Assembly (NCBI GenBank): GCA_002353555.1
Contig: DEJO01000051.1
Coordinates: forward strand, 48,527-112,526
Source of the DNA: Prevotella sp. UBA2746
Lineage (GTDB): Bacteria > Bacteroidota > Bacteroidia > Bacteroidales > Bacteroidaceae
Reading direction: 5' to 3'
DNA: 64,000 nucleotides
The notes under the pieces are model-generated. The model had not been told where the DNA came from. It saw only the letters and a program-made list of their open reading frames with translations, and searched no databases. Positions within the stretch are counted from its first letter, which is position 1. Each line of letters starts with the position of its first letter. Shown here one piece after another: positions 52,934 through 61,828 of this stretch. The position numbers and the translations under genes are program-made.

Positions 52934-53016
52934 TTTTGCTTTTCTCCTTGTGTTATTTGTTCTTTTTTCAATGTTGATATACTGTCCTGATGCCTCAAAT
53001 GGGGGACATCGTGTGC

Positions 53017-55350
53017 TTATCTTGCAAACGGTACCTCAAAGTGGGTCCTGCCGCCCGTTGCCGTGCGTCGGGTAGCGGCGCCGTCGGGCAGCACGACGAG
53101 TGCCGACTCGCCGTCGGGGAGGTCTATATCTATCTTGAAGCGTCCGCCTTCCACCCTCCAACTGACTGCCACGCGCCTGCCACCGACTTCGGTGCTGCCG
53201 CGTGCCCACGTCAGGTCGCCCACAGGATGGGGACGGATGACGGCAACCTTGCCCTTGACGATGTCGATGCCGACGATGTGGGGGATGAGGTGGTTGTTGA
53301 CGTGTGCCATCATGAAGTGGTTCATGGAGGCGCCATGTTCGGGATTCCACTGTTCGGTGAGGGTTGTCATGCCCTTCTTCAGCTGGTAGCCGTAGCCAGG
53401 AACGTCGTCATGGTTGAGCATCTTGTAGAAAAGTTCTCCCTGATGGTTCTTCCACAACGCATCGAAGAGGTAGCGGTTGCCGACATCGCCTGTCGTCAGC
53501 CGGTCGCCGTGGGCATGTATGTCGGCCATCAGCTTGTTCAAGATGGTGTCCTTCAGCTCGTCGGGTACGAAGTTCATGGAAAGGGGAATGGCATTGGATG
53601 CCTGGCTGCCGGTACCATACTGACGGGTATCGGGATGGTAGAACTCGCGGTTGAAGGCTGCGATGATGTTCCTTGCACGCACTTTCAGCGACTCCATGTC
53701 TGCCGTCCTGCCCACCACCTCGGCAGCACGAGCCACATAGTATGTCCACAGGGCATAGTGGGCAGTGGAGACCAGCGCCACGGGGGTGTTCTGGGAGAAG
53801 CCTGCACGCCCCTTGCCGTAGTCGTACCAGTCGCCCAGCCCCTGCTTCAGAATATAGCATGAGTCCTGTGTATGCAGGTAATCGACATAGCGTTTCATCG
53901 ATTCATAATGCTGGAAGACGAGCTTGTCGTCACCATAGTAGGCTCTGTAGAGCATCGGCAGGGCTACGATAGCGCCGCCCCACTCCGGCGATTCCAGGAA
54001 CGGTTTTGCCCACGAGCCCTTGAAGACGGTATACTCCGGAGCTATCTCGGGCATAGACCCGTCGGCATGCTGCGCATCGACGATGTTCTGCATGGTCTGC
54101 TCTATCATCGACTTGCAGTCGTAGTTATAGATGAGTCCTTCGCCGTTGAGCCAGTCTTGCTCCAGCCAGCCGAGTTTCTCACGGTGCGGGCAGTCGGTCC
54201 ATACGGACTGCCAGTTGCTGCGGATAGCGCGGTCGATGATACGGTAGGTATGATTGAACAACGGATTGGAGCATTCGAACTCGCCAATCTTTCGCGCACT
54301 GTTATAGACGAAACACGAACGGATGTTCTTTAGTACTTCGATGTCACCTTCTACTTGCAGATAACGGTAGCCATAGTAGGAGAAACGCGGATGCCATGTC
54401 TCCTCTCCCGCTCTCTTTCTCCCTTCCTCTCCTCTCAGCGTATAGGCATAATAGTGGGGGCGCCCGGTCTGTCGCTGGTTGACCAATCCCGCCTCGGTCA
54501 GCGTCTCGCCAGGGGTGATCTTCAAGCGCTGTCCCCGCTTGCCCCTGACCGTGATTTCAGGAAAACCCGACAGGTTCTGCCCCATGTCGAACACCAAAAG
54601 GGTGTCGTTCCGGATGGTGTCTTTCACGCCATAGTGCTCCATGACCTTCACTGGCTCGGCTATCTGCTCTCTCATCACCCCTCGCGGCGCCTCCTGAACG
54701 ACGACAGGCTTCCAGTCTCCCTGTCCTTCGAGCCGTGCATCATAATCCTCGCCACCATAGATGCTGTTGAAAGTAATCGGACTGAACCGATACCGCCACG
54801 AAGCATCACTGACAATGTGCTCCACGGCACCGTCATGATAGGTCACCGTCATATCGAGCCACAGCGTCGGCGGCCCGAAGGAGATACGCATCTTGGCATA
54901 CCTGCCGCCCTGCTCGTTGTAGAAACCGTTGCCCAACAGCACGCAGAGGGTGTTTTCGCCTTTCTGCAACATGGCTGTCACATCGTAGATGTTATAGAAC
55001 ACCGTCTTATCATAGTCGCTCCATAACGGGGCAAAGACTGACTCTCCAACCCTTCTGCCGTTGACGGAGAACTCATAGAAGCCCAGACCGCACACCTTCA
55101 CCTCGGCTTTCTGCACCTTACGGCGAGGCTTAAACGTCTTCTGAACGATGATGCTACGCCGCGAAAGCGTATCCACCGCCGCCCACAACGCTTTGTCTTC
55201 GCCTTTCAGCTTCCCGCCGGAGAAGGAACGTCCGTCAGGGATGTGCGCATCAGCCTTGGTGATGGCACCAATCCACTGTTGTGCTGAACCTTGCTGGAGG
55301 CAGAGGAAAGGCAGGACGAGCACGGAAAGGAGGATTCTTATAGTTCGCAT
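53017..55350 (-). CDS. Exported GH78 alpha-L-rhamnosidase
   Basis: Protein of 777 aa from ATG 55348-55350 (MRTIRILLSVLVLPFLCLQQ); an upstream TTG would add three residues. GH78 layout without the extra N-terminal Ig domain: jelly rolls (KVCGLGFYEFSVNGRRVGES, GNGFYNEQGGRYAKMRISFG), barrel motif SVWTDCPHREKLGWLEQDW with the catalytic acid region, TLTEQWNPEHGASMNHFM and a C-terminal beta-sandwich. A short charged insert RGEEGRKRAGEE precedes TWHPRFSYYGYRY, another possible repeat scar. RG-II has rhamnose in chains A, B and C, which may explain three GH78 and one GH106 in one locus. The start overlaps the end of the GH143-GH142 gene by 13 bp. Confidence 0.92.
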   Translation of the reverse strand: MRTIRILLSVLVLPFLCLQQGSAQQWIGAITKADAHIPDGRSFSGGKLKGEDKALWAAVDTLSRRSIIVQKTFKPRRKVQKAEVKVCGLGFYEFSVNGRRVGESVFAPLWSDYDKTVFYNIYDVTAMLQKGENTLCVLLGNGFYNEQGGRYAKMRISFGPPTLWLDMTVTYHDGAVEHIVSDASWRYRFSPITFNSIYGGEDYDARLEGQGDWKPVVVQEAPRGVMREQIAEPVKVMEHYGVKDTIRNDTLLVFDMGQNLSGFPEITVRGKRGQRLKITPGETLTEAGLVNQRQTGRPHYYAYTLRGEEGRKRAGEETWHPRFSYYGYRYLQVEGDIEVLKNIRSCFVYNSARKIGEFECSNPLFNHTYRIIDRAIRSNWQSVWTDCPHREKLGWLEQDWLNGEGLIYNYDCKSMIEQTMQNIVDAQHADGSMPEIAPEYTVFKGSWAKPFLESPEWGGAIVALPMLYRAYYGDDKLVFQHYESMKRYVDYLHTQDSCYILKQGLGDWYDYGKGRAGFSQNTPVALVSTAHYALWTYYVARAAEVVGRTADMESLKVRARNIIAAFNREFYHPDTRQYGTGSQASNAIPLSMNFVPDELKDTILNKLMADIHAHGDRLTTGDVGNRYLFDALWKNHQGELFYKMLNHDDVPGYGYQLKKGMTTLTEQWNPEHGASMNHFMMAHVNNHLIPHIVGIDIVKGKVAVIRPHPVGDLTWARGSTEVGGRRVAVSWRVEGGRFKIDIDLPDGESALVVLPDGAATRRTATGGRTHFEVPFAR

Positions 55351-58300
55351 GACAGCCAATTTAGGGTTTCACGATGTGCTTTCAGCTTTCCATCGACATA
55401 GATAAACATTCCCTTGCCCACATGATAGCGGGAGCCGTCCTTGTCCCACAGGATAGTAAGGTCGTGACCGTGATAGCGCACCCGGTCGAGACAGAACCAG
55501 TTCCACCGGCTTTCGGGCAGCAGCGGACAGACTTCCACCTTCCTATCGGCGCGTGGACGCAGTCCGATGAGTCCGCTGATGATGAGGTCGCAGAAGGTTG
55601 AATGGTTGTAATAGCGTGAACGCTCCTGGTCGCCCTTGAGCCAATAACCCGTGGTTTCATCGAGATATTCGCCGATATAGGGCTTGCCGCGCATGTGCTG
55701 GCTCTGCACATATTTCTCCATCTGAGAGAAATAGACAGAGTCCATGCGCAACACCTCATGCAACTTCGGATAGATGAGGTTGCTACGCCGCTCATACAGG
55801 TAGTTGGCAAGGGCTGTCAGCGTCTGGCTGGTGGCGAAAGGCCACACCGCACCGTCCCATTCACACTTGCCTACGCCGTGGGTACGGAACTCTGGGTGGC
55901 GCCGTTCTGCCGTAGTCAATCCGTAAGGAGCACTGAAGCCGCGTTCATCTGCCAACTGCAACCAGGCGGTTTCGTATTTGACATTCCGGCCAGGCAGATT
56001 GAAGTACCACGGCAGGAAGCCTATAGCCTCACGCACATTGGATGAGGAATCCTTGCGCAAGGTCTCAAAGAACTGGTGCTTGTCGTTCCACAGGCGGCTC
56101 TCTACGAGCGTCCTGATGGTGTCGGCACGCTGGTCATACGACTTGGCAAGGGCGGCATCACCCTTCATGGCGGCGATATGGGCAATGGCACGGGCGTTAC
56201 CATACATGTAACTGTTGATGCTCGGACGGGCATACTGCTTTTTTCTGCCACCGCTGATGGTCTCTTCCATCGCATCCTGGACGTCAGCCTGCCAGAAGAG
56301 GGTGCGCTGCCCATGCTCCGTCCAGCGATGAGTGGTGTCCCAATGCCGGTATTCACGCTCCAGGTCGGGCAGCATTCCGACGAGCCAGTCCTTGCGGCCA
56401 TCTACAAGATAGCGCTCCCACAACGAGGCGGGCATCCACGAACTGTAGTTCCATATCTTCTTCATCGGCTGTCCGCCATTGCCACGATACCAAGTCTCCA
56501 TGGCTTCATCCAGGTATTTCGGGTTGCGCAGCCACCGTGCCTCATGGATATGGTGCCCCACGCCCGACGCTATCAGGTTATACTTGTCGGCATAACTGCG
56601 GTTGACGAGAAACTCGGTCATGGCATACTTACCCTCGTCTGTCTTGCGAAGATGCTTTCGTAACGTCCACCAACGGAACCAGTAAAGCTCTTCAAAGTCA
56701 CGCTGAGGACACTCGAACAACGGCACATTCTCTTTCATCCAGTCCCAAGCCTCAGCATTGGGGATGGCCTGAACGATGCCTTCAGGCTCCATAATGTTGA
56801 AGTAATCGACGTAATGTTTATAGTCTTCGTAGCGCAAAAAGGCTGCACCTGCGTTCTCGTCCACAGACTGTGTCTGCACGTTGGCAATGCGGTAGACGGC
56901 TTTCGGTGCCCGGTCACCTGTGTGCTCAAGAATACCATCCCAGTCGGCAGGGGTGTCAACAGTGGGATAACGACGCTCGCTACCCGTGCGGAACATGATG
57001 CGTTCGATGGTTTTCACAGGTGCAAAGAACATACGCTGACCGGCTTTCTTTCCGTCAACATAGAAGGTAGCTGTACGCTTAGATACCGACAACTCTACCT
57101 CAATATGGTAGGTCTTGCCTACTTCATACTTACCCAAGCCGCCATAACGAGCACCACCCTTCGCTTGCATGATTCCCTCGGCGGTCAGTTCTATACGCGA
57201 ACAGGCTGTTCCAGCCTCATCCAGGAACTCTATCTGCAACAGACCGTGGTCGTTTTGTGCGGCTTGTAGGTCGAAAGCCACCTTCAACTCGCTCGTTGCC
57301 GGTATCTTCCTCTCAACACGCGCATAGTCGAACAGGTCTTCATCACTCATGACAAGCCACTTGCCATCGAGGGTTACCGGTGCCAACAGGGGCGAATAGA
57401 TGTTCCAGTCGGTCAGTTTCGACAACCCTTCATACCGGCTGAAGTCATCCGAAGCATGGCAGTGGGCTGCGGTAAGAACAGGAACAGGAATATGCGACAC
57501 CCACATGTCTTCCTTGTTCATCGACCAGCTCACCCACATGTCACCGTCTTTCGGTGTACCGTTGCCTTCCAGTATGCCACGAACATACTGCGGACCGAAA
57601 CTCTTGTAGTTACCGCCATAGCGCATCGGGGGCACCTCTCCGCACACCAGGTTCAGCGTGGTATAGTCCAAGCCGTCCTTCGACAGGGAGATACCCAACG
57701 GCCAACGAAACTCCGAAGGGTTGTAGATGGTAGCGTATGTACCGTCACTGAGACGTTGTCCCCATATCTTCGCATTACTGTTGACAAAGCCCGGAGCACG
57801 CTCCACCGGCTCTTTCCATGTCTTTCCGCCGTCACTACTGATACTGGTCAGCGCATGTTTCCACAGAGCGACGAGACGCCCGTCGGGAAGGGTGTAGTCA
57901 CAATATGCCTTGTAAGGCTTGTTCAGGGGGATTAACGGGTCTTTGCGGTTGGCTTCTTCCACCCACCCCATACGCAAACGGGGGTTGGCAAGGATTTCCT
58001 CACAGGCTTTCCGCAGGTATTTGTCACCTTTCTTATAATAGGGGAAGTCTGTATTTTTTTCGTTGAAATCGTGGTTATAGTAGATAAAATAGATTTTTCC
58101 GAAGGTACCGTCAGCCTTTATCTCACGGATGACGCGACCAATACCATTGCCGTCATTGTTGTGGTCCTTCTTGTTCAGACACACACCATAGCTGCCCAGT
58201 GCATACAGGCGGTTGGCTTTCGACACATAGAACCCTTGACGCTGGTGCATCACTGCCTTCAGGTTGTGCGCCTCACCCTCGACTCCTTCCTTCTTGAAGC

Positions 58301-58673
58301 CTTCAGGAACGTCATATTCGGGAAAGAGTATTTGCGGAGCAGACCAGTGGTAGCCATCTTCACTCGACAACAAGAGCGTCCGCGACGGCGGCACCTGCTC
58401 GTCTTTGGGGTCACTGAGGTAGTGTACCCAGAACCTGTTGTTCCAGTAAGCCATCATCGGCTGGTGGTTATACGTCCATCCGCCACCGTTCTCGGCAGCA
58501 GGATGTTCACGGTCGGCTCGCATGATCTGGATGTTATGCACACCGACAACGGGCGACAAGCCACCATCGTGACGGTTAGGATTGCTCAACTGCGCACCAC
58601 TATAGTGTACTTGTGCCATTGCAGCAACGGCAAAGAACAGTCCTGTCAAGATTGTCAAGTTTCGCTTAGCCAT
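55338..58673 (-). CDS. GH143-GH142 fusion (DHA hydrolase plus beta-L-arabinofuranosidase)
   Basis: Protein of 1111 aa from ATG 58671-58673 (MAKRNLTILTGLFFAVAAMA). Residues about 30-420 are a sialidase-like propeller (RTLLLSSEDGYHWSAPQILF, LTSISSDGGKTWKEPVER, Asp-box motifs), matching GH143, which releases the keto-acid sugar DHA from RG-II. Residues about 425-600 are a concanavalin-like sandwich (LKVAFDLQAAQNDHGLLQIE). Residues 620-1080 are an (alpha/alpha)6 barrel (SYMYGNARAIAHIAAMKGDA, CEWDGAVWPFATSQTLTALA, YIGEYLDETTGYWLKGDQER) of GH142 type. This domain pair is that of BT1020. General tools might label it only sialidase or trehalase-like. It lies 38 bp after the GH43 gene. Confidence 0.85.
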   Translation of the reverse strand: MAKRNLTILTGLFFAVAAMAQVHYSGAQLSNPNRHDGGLSPVVGVHNIQIMRADREHPAAENGGGWTYNHQPMMAYWNNRFWVHYLSDPKDEQVPPSRTLLLSSEDGYHWSAPQILFPEYDVPEGFKKEGVEGEAHNLKAVMHQRQGFYVSKANRLYALGSYGVCLNKKDHNNDGNGIGRVIREIKADGTFGKIYFIYYNHDFNEKNTDFPYYKKGDKYLRKACEEILANPRLRMGWVEEANRKDPLIPLNKPYKAYCDYTLPDGRLVALWKHALTSISSDGGKTWKEPVERAPGFVNSNAKIWGQRLSDGTYATIYNPSEFRWPLGISLSKDGLDYTTLNLVCGEVPPMRYGGNYKSFGPQYVRGILEGNGTPKDGDMWVSWSMNKEDMWVSHIPVPVLTAAHCHASDDFSRYEGLSKLTDWNIYSPLLAPVTLDGKWLVMSDEDLFDYARVERKIPATSELKVAFDLQAAQNDHGLLQIEFLDEAGTACSRIELTAEGIMQAKGGARYGGLGKYEVGKTYHIEVELSVSKRTATFYVDGKKAGQRMFFAPVKTIERIMFRTGSERRYPTVDTPADWDGILEHTGDRAPKAVYRIANVQTQSVDENAGAAFLRYEDYKHYVDYFNIMEPEGIVQAIPNAEAWDWMKENVPLFECPQRDFEELYWFRWWTLRKHLRKTDEGKYAMTEFLVNRSYADKYNLIASGVGHHIHEARWLRNPKYLDEAMETWYRGNGGQPMKKIWNYSSWMPASLWERYLVDGRKDWLVGMLPDLEREYRHWDTTHRWTEHGQRTLFWQADVQDAMEETISGGRKKQYARPSINSYMYGNARAIAHIAAMKGDAALAKSYDQRADTIRTLVESRLWNDKHQFFETLRKDSSSNVREAIGFLPWYFNLPGRNVKYETAWLQLADERGFSAPYGLTTAERRHPEFRTHGVGKCEWDGAVWPFATSQTLTALANYLYERRSNLIYPKLHEVLRMDSVYFSQMEKYVQSQHMRGKPYIGEYLDETTGYWLKGDQERSRYYNHSTFCDLIISGLIGLRPRADRKVEVCPLLPESRWNWFCLDRVRYHGHDLTILWDKDGSRYHVGKGMFIYVDGKLKAHRETLNWLSCEL

Positions 58674-58711
58674 TATCAAGATATTAAAATTCTATTTAAA
58701 AATCATCGGTT

Positions 58712-59617
58712 TCATCGAGAAAGTTCTTTCACAACACATGGCTTTGCCTTAAAGATAGTACCATGTTTGTGCAGGGGGGGGATGCTCACCTTCTGCGACC
58801 AGTCCTCAAAGGTCTTGAAGTCTTTGGTGAAGGCAGCACCGAAATCCTTGTTGCCGTAACGGTCGTAGTAGACTATCCAACCGTCTTTCACTCGTACCGT
58901 CGCCGGACCTTCGGTCAACTTCTCGGTGAAAGCTGGTCCAGCACTGCTCCACGGACCTCGCGGGTCATGTGCCGTCGCTATTTTCAGGTTGCGCTCCGGA
59001 CGAGTATTGTCTTTCAGCACCATCACATAGTCACGTTCTCCACGCTTCACCAAGGTGGCATCGATGCAGCTGAAACCGGGATCTATCAGCAGCTGTGCCG
59101 GTGAGAAGGTCTTGAAATCCTTGGTGGTCGTATAATATAAACGGTGGTTGTTCTTCTCTTCTTCAATGCCACGGGGAAACTTACCAGGGATGCAACTCGC
59201 CCAGATAACCATCATCTCCCGTCGAGTGTCGTCCCAGAACAGTTCCGGTGCCCATACGTTGACGGTTGTGGTGTCGGTCATCACGGGGATAAATTCCTCC
59301 TTTGTCCAATGCTTCAGGTCTTTCGATGACGCATAGCCAAAGCCAAGGTCTCCCCTCCAGCTCGATGTCCACACCAGGTGGAAGGTACCATCGGGGGTAG
59401 GTTGTATGCTGGGGTCACGCATCACACGCTGTTTCCCCACCGCCGGAGTCAGCCAAGTGCCGGGAATGGAGTCCCAGTGAATGCCGTCCTTGCTGGTCAG
59501 GAACCGCAGTCCGTCGGTAGCCGGTTCGTGGAACGAACTGTACATAAAGACCTCACTCTTACAGCCCGTAAGCAGCAGTACGGCCATGGCAAGGTAAAAG
59601 ATGCTGTATCGTTTCAT
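58712..59617 (-). CDS. GH43-type five-bladed propeller lipoprotein (alpha-L-arabinofuranosidase candidate)
   Basis: Protein of 301 aa, a single catalytic domain. Lipobox LLLTGC with Cys19 indicates a lipoprotein. GH43 triad candidates: Asp in QRVMRDPSIQPTPDG, Asp in FSCIDATLVKRGERDYV and acid Glu in KLTEGPATVRVKDGW. WTSSWRGDLGFGYASSKDLK and NVWAPELFWDD are classic GH43 blade motifs. A GH43 arabinofuranosidase (BT1021) neighbours the GH143-GH142 enzyme in the B. thetaiotaomicron RG-II locus, and the same adjacency is seen here. Substrate assignment is by context. Confidence 0.87.
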   Translation of the reverse strand: MKRYSIFYLAMAVLLLTGCKSEVFMYSSFHEPATDGLRFLTSKDGIHWDSIPGTWLTPAVGKQRVMRDPSIQPTPDGTFHLVWTSSWRGDLGFGYASSKDLKHWTKEEFIPVMTDTTTVNVWAPELFWDDTRREMMVIWASCIPGKFPRGIEEEKNNHRLYYTTTKDFKTFSPAQLLIDPGFSCIDATLVKRGERDYVMVLKDNTRPERNLKIATAHDPRGPWSSAGPAFTEKLTEGPATVRVKDGWIVYYDRYGNKDFGAAFTKDFKTFEDWSQKVSIPPLHKHGTIFKAKPCVVKELSR

Positions 59618-59639
59618 CGTTATGTCATGTTATGTTTTG

Positions 59640-61796
59640 TTATCTCTTCGTAGGTTCTATCTTTATCCTTTCTCCATTCGGCTTCACCAGCCAGCCGGTA
59701 CCGCCGTCGCTGTCGACACGGATATCGTCACCATCCACTTCGACACGAATCAGCCCGAAGGGTGTCGGCACCGCACCACGCATCCACTGCAGGCCTCCTA
59801 AGCTTGGGCGCACCTCATACTCCTCATAGCCAGGCTTCAAAGGCTTCACTCCTAAGTAGTAACGTCCCAGCAGATATACCGGGCTGGCACCCCAGGCATG
59901 GCACAGACTCTTGCCGTAGGGTCTCCCATACATCGCCAGATGTTGTGTTCCACGTTCTTCCGGGTTATACTTCTCCCAGAAAGTGGTGGCGCCTTCCTGC
60001 AACATGCCGCCCCAATAGCCACGCATCTCCTGCAACACCTCTTTCTGCATACCCATCTGACAGAGGGCTGCCAACTCGTAGAACCGCATATAGGGTGTCG
60101 TAATGTCATCGACTTGCTTGTTGAGGAGCACGTGTTCCGTAATTTCACGCTTCCTGTCATCCTCGACCAAGTCGTAGAGGATGGCAAACATATTCGGGAA
60201 CTTCGTTACCTGTGTGTTTAGTTCTCCGTCCTCCAAGGCATGGAGATAGGCATGCCGTTCTTCATCCCAGAAGGTGTCGTCCACCCGACACATCAGGTTA
60301 TGGGCTTCCATATAGAATATATCATGGTCGGCGGCATAGTCTGTTGTGTCGATACTCCCTTGCGGTGGGTTGTCAAGAGGATGCTCATACAACACCTCGG
60401 CACAGGCTGCCATTGCCGTCAACGCCTCACAGTAGAGCAACTGTTCAAAACAGAGTGCTCCACGTTTGTGCATCGGGAAGTCGACCCAGTCTACGAAAAT
60501 CCAGTCGTCGGGTTGTCCTTCTGCCATGCCTTCTCCGTTGGTACGGCTCCTGACATAGTTGATCAGCGTTCGCATCTTGGGATAGATTTCCCGGACAAAG
60601 TCGACATCTCCCGTATAGAGATAGTAGTCATACACCGACTTGAACCAGTAGAACGTATAGTCCATGATGGTATTGACGTGTGCCGTCACCGGATCTTTTC
60701 CGCGCAACTGGCGGATGGTACGTTTCACACATTCGTTGTCGAAGCGCAGGTAGTAGTTCATCAGATACGACTGGATGGCATCGCCGCTCCATGTCCATCG
60801 ATCTCGTTTGATGCCGTCCATAAAGAACTCACGGGTTGTCAGGTCCATCGTATAGGCACCCACCTCCCAGATACGGTTCAACAGCGGGTCGCTGCATTCA
60901 AAGCTACCGCTCCTCGCCTTGTCTATCGGGGCATATTCATACTCCATATATACCCCATCGTAGCTGCTTCCAGCCTCTTTCTCCACATAGACATAGCGGA
61001 ACGCCTTGCTGCCCAGCAGTCCGTCAGCCCCTACCGTCCCGCCTGTTGCGATTTTATCGCAACACACCAAACGGTCGAGCGTCTCGCAGTGCTCCTTGTC
61101 CAGGGCTTCCTCACGACTCTCACCGTAGTAGATGTGCACGGAGCCACGCAACCCTTCTATCCGCAAATATCCGAAGGTCTCCTTTCCGAAATCATAGAGT
61201 GTCCCTTCCGTTCCGTCCGCTCCGTCTGTTGCGATTTCATCGCAACACACCGCCTCCCTCCTTTCTCGCTCCAGCCGATACCCCGACGGTGGAGTGTCTA
61301 TCTGGTTGAAGCACCAACAGGCTGCCGGCACATAGATTCCCGACCCATGCGCCACGCCGTTTTCGTCAATCCATATCTTATCCTCGTATGTGGCAAGCCA
61401 CGAACTGTCGCTATGGATGGTATCACCTTTTATATATAGTGCCGGTGGAGTCGACTGGTTCCACACCTTCAAGTTCAGCTGATGCTCACCGGCAGGTACG
61501 GTAAACTGTACCGAACGTAAGGGTGGGAGCGTCCTCTCACGGTTCTCGACATGCAGGACATGCGGCATGACCAACTGTAACTTCCCATCGAGCATCAGGT
61601 TGAACTGTCCTTCGCATGCGATGGTCACCTTCTCTTCCCGTTCCAAGACAAACGCTTTCGAGAACTCCACCGTCACCCAGTGGCTGTCCTGCTTCCAGAA
61701 CGGCGGGAACATCGCGCCCCGTTCCGTCCGCCTGTTGTTGAAGATATTCCCTAACCACACCTCAAAGTCGCCAGGGTACCATATCCATGTTGCCAT
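59640..61796 (-). CDS. Cytoplasmic GH78-type alpha-L-rhamnosidase
   Basis: Protein of 718 aa from ATG 61794-61796 (MATWIWYPGDFEVWLGN); no signal peptide, so probably intracellular. GH78 layout: jelly-roll (VTIACEGQFNLMLDGKLQLV), barrel with FMDGIKRDRWTWSGDAIQSY, ATTFWEKYNPEERGTQHLAM and CHAWGASPVYLLGRYYLG, then the C-terminal sandwich. Two related Cys-containing segments (VCCDEIATDGADGTEG and VCCDKIATGGTVGADG) are encoded by two copies of the 19-bp palindromic repeat in sense orientation, one within each of two neighbouring domains. It pairs with the MFS porter, whose stop lies 20 bp upstream, suggesting import of rhamnosyl oligosaccharides and cytoplasmic hydrolysis. Confidence 0.9.
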   Translation of the reverse strand: MATWIWYPGDFEVWLGNIFNNRRTERGAMFPPFWKQDSHWVTVEFSKAFVLEREEKVTIACEGQFNLMLDGKLQLVMPHVLHVENRERTLPPLRSVQFTVPAGEHQLNLKVWNQSTPPALYIKGDTIHSDSSWLATYEDKIWIDENGVAHGSGIYVPAACWCFNQIDTPPSGYRLERERREAVCCDEIATDGADGTEGTLYDFGKETFGYLRIEGLRGSVHIYYGESREEALDKEHCETLDRLVCCDKIATGGTVGADGLLGSKAFRYVYVEKEAGSSYDGVYMEYEYAPIDKARSGSFECSDPLLNRIWEVGAYTMDLTTREFFMDGIKRDRWTWSGDAIQSYLMNYYLRFDNECVKRTIRQLRGKDPVTAHVNTIMDYTFYWFKSVYDYYLYTGDVDFVREIYPKMRTLINYVRSRTNGEGMAEGQPDDWIFVDWVDFPMHKRGALCFEQLLYCEALTAMAACAEVLYEHPLDNPPQGSIDTTDYAADHDIFYMEAHNLMCRVDDTFWDEERHAYLHALEDGELNTQVTKFPNMFAILYDLVEDDRKREITEHVLLNKQVDDITTPYMRFYELAALCQMGMQKEVLQEMRGYWGGMLQEGATTFWEKYNPEERGTQHLAMYGRPYGKSLCHAWGASPVYLLGRYYLGVKPLKPGYEEYEVRPSLGGLQWMRGAVPTPFGLIRVEVDGDDIRVDSDGGTGWLVKPNGERIKIEPTKR
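61021..61067 (-). repeat. 19-bp palindromic repeat with tail in the cytoplasmic GH78 gene (a)
   Basis: Palindrome GTTGCGATTTTATCGCAAC (61045-61063). On the minus strand the tail reads AGGCGGGACGG. Encodes CCDKIATGGTVGADG. Confidence 0.8.
61201..61250 (-). repeat. 19-bp palindromic repeat with tail in the cytoplasmic GH78 gene (b)
   Basis: Palindrome GTTGCGATTTCATCGCAAC (61228-61246). On the minus strand the tail reads AGACGGAGCGGACGGAACGG, the longest tail seen. Encodes CCDEIATDGADGTEG. Confidence 0.82.
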
Positions 61797-61828
61797 CAAT
61801 TATGAATTGTCAATTATCAATTATCAAG
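61797..61828. repeat. AATT-based repeat at the MFS stop/GH78 start junction
   Basis: Units such as AATTATGA, ATTGTC and AATTATC. The MFS protein ends SLDN with its stop inside the repeat, and the repeat then runs up to the GH78 start codon. Confidence 0.7.

Noticed and set aside
48200..55350. Recent horizontal transfer of the GC-richer stretch
   Set aside because: The higher GC is only an impression by eye, the function is continuous with the rest of the locus, and no mobility genes or direct repeats flank it.
55338..58673. True exo-alpha-sialidase
   Set aside because: The propeller has Asp-box motifs but is joined to a GH142-type barrel as in RG-II enzymes, and no sialic acid catabolism genes are present.
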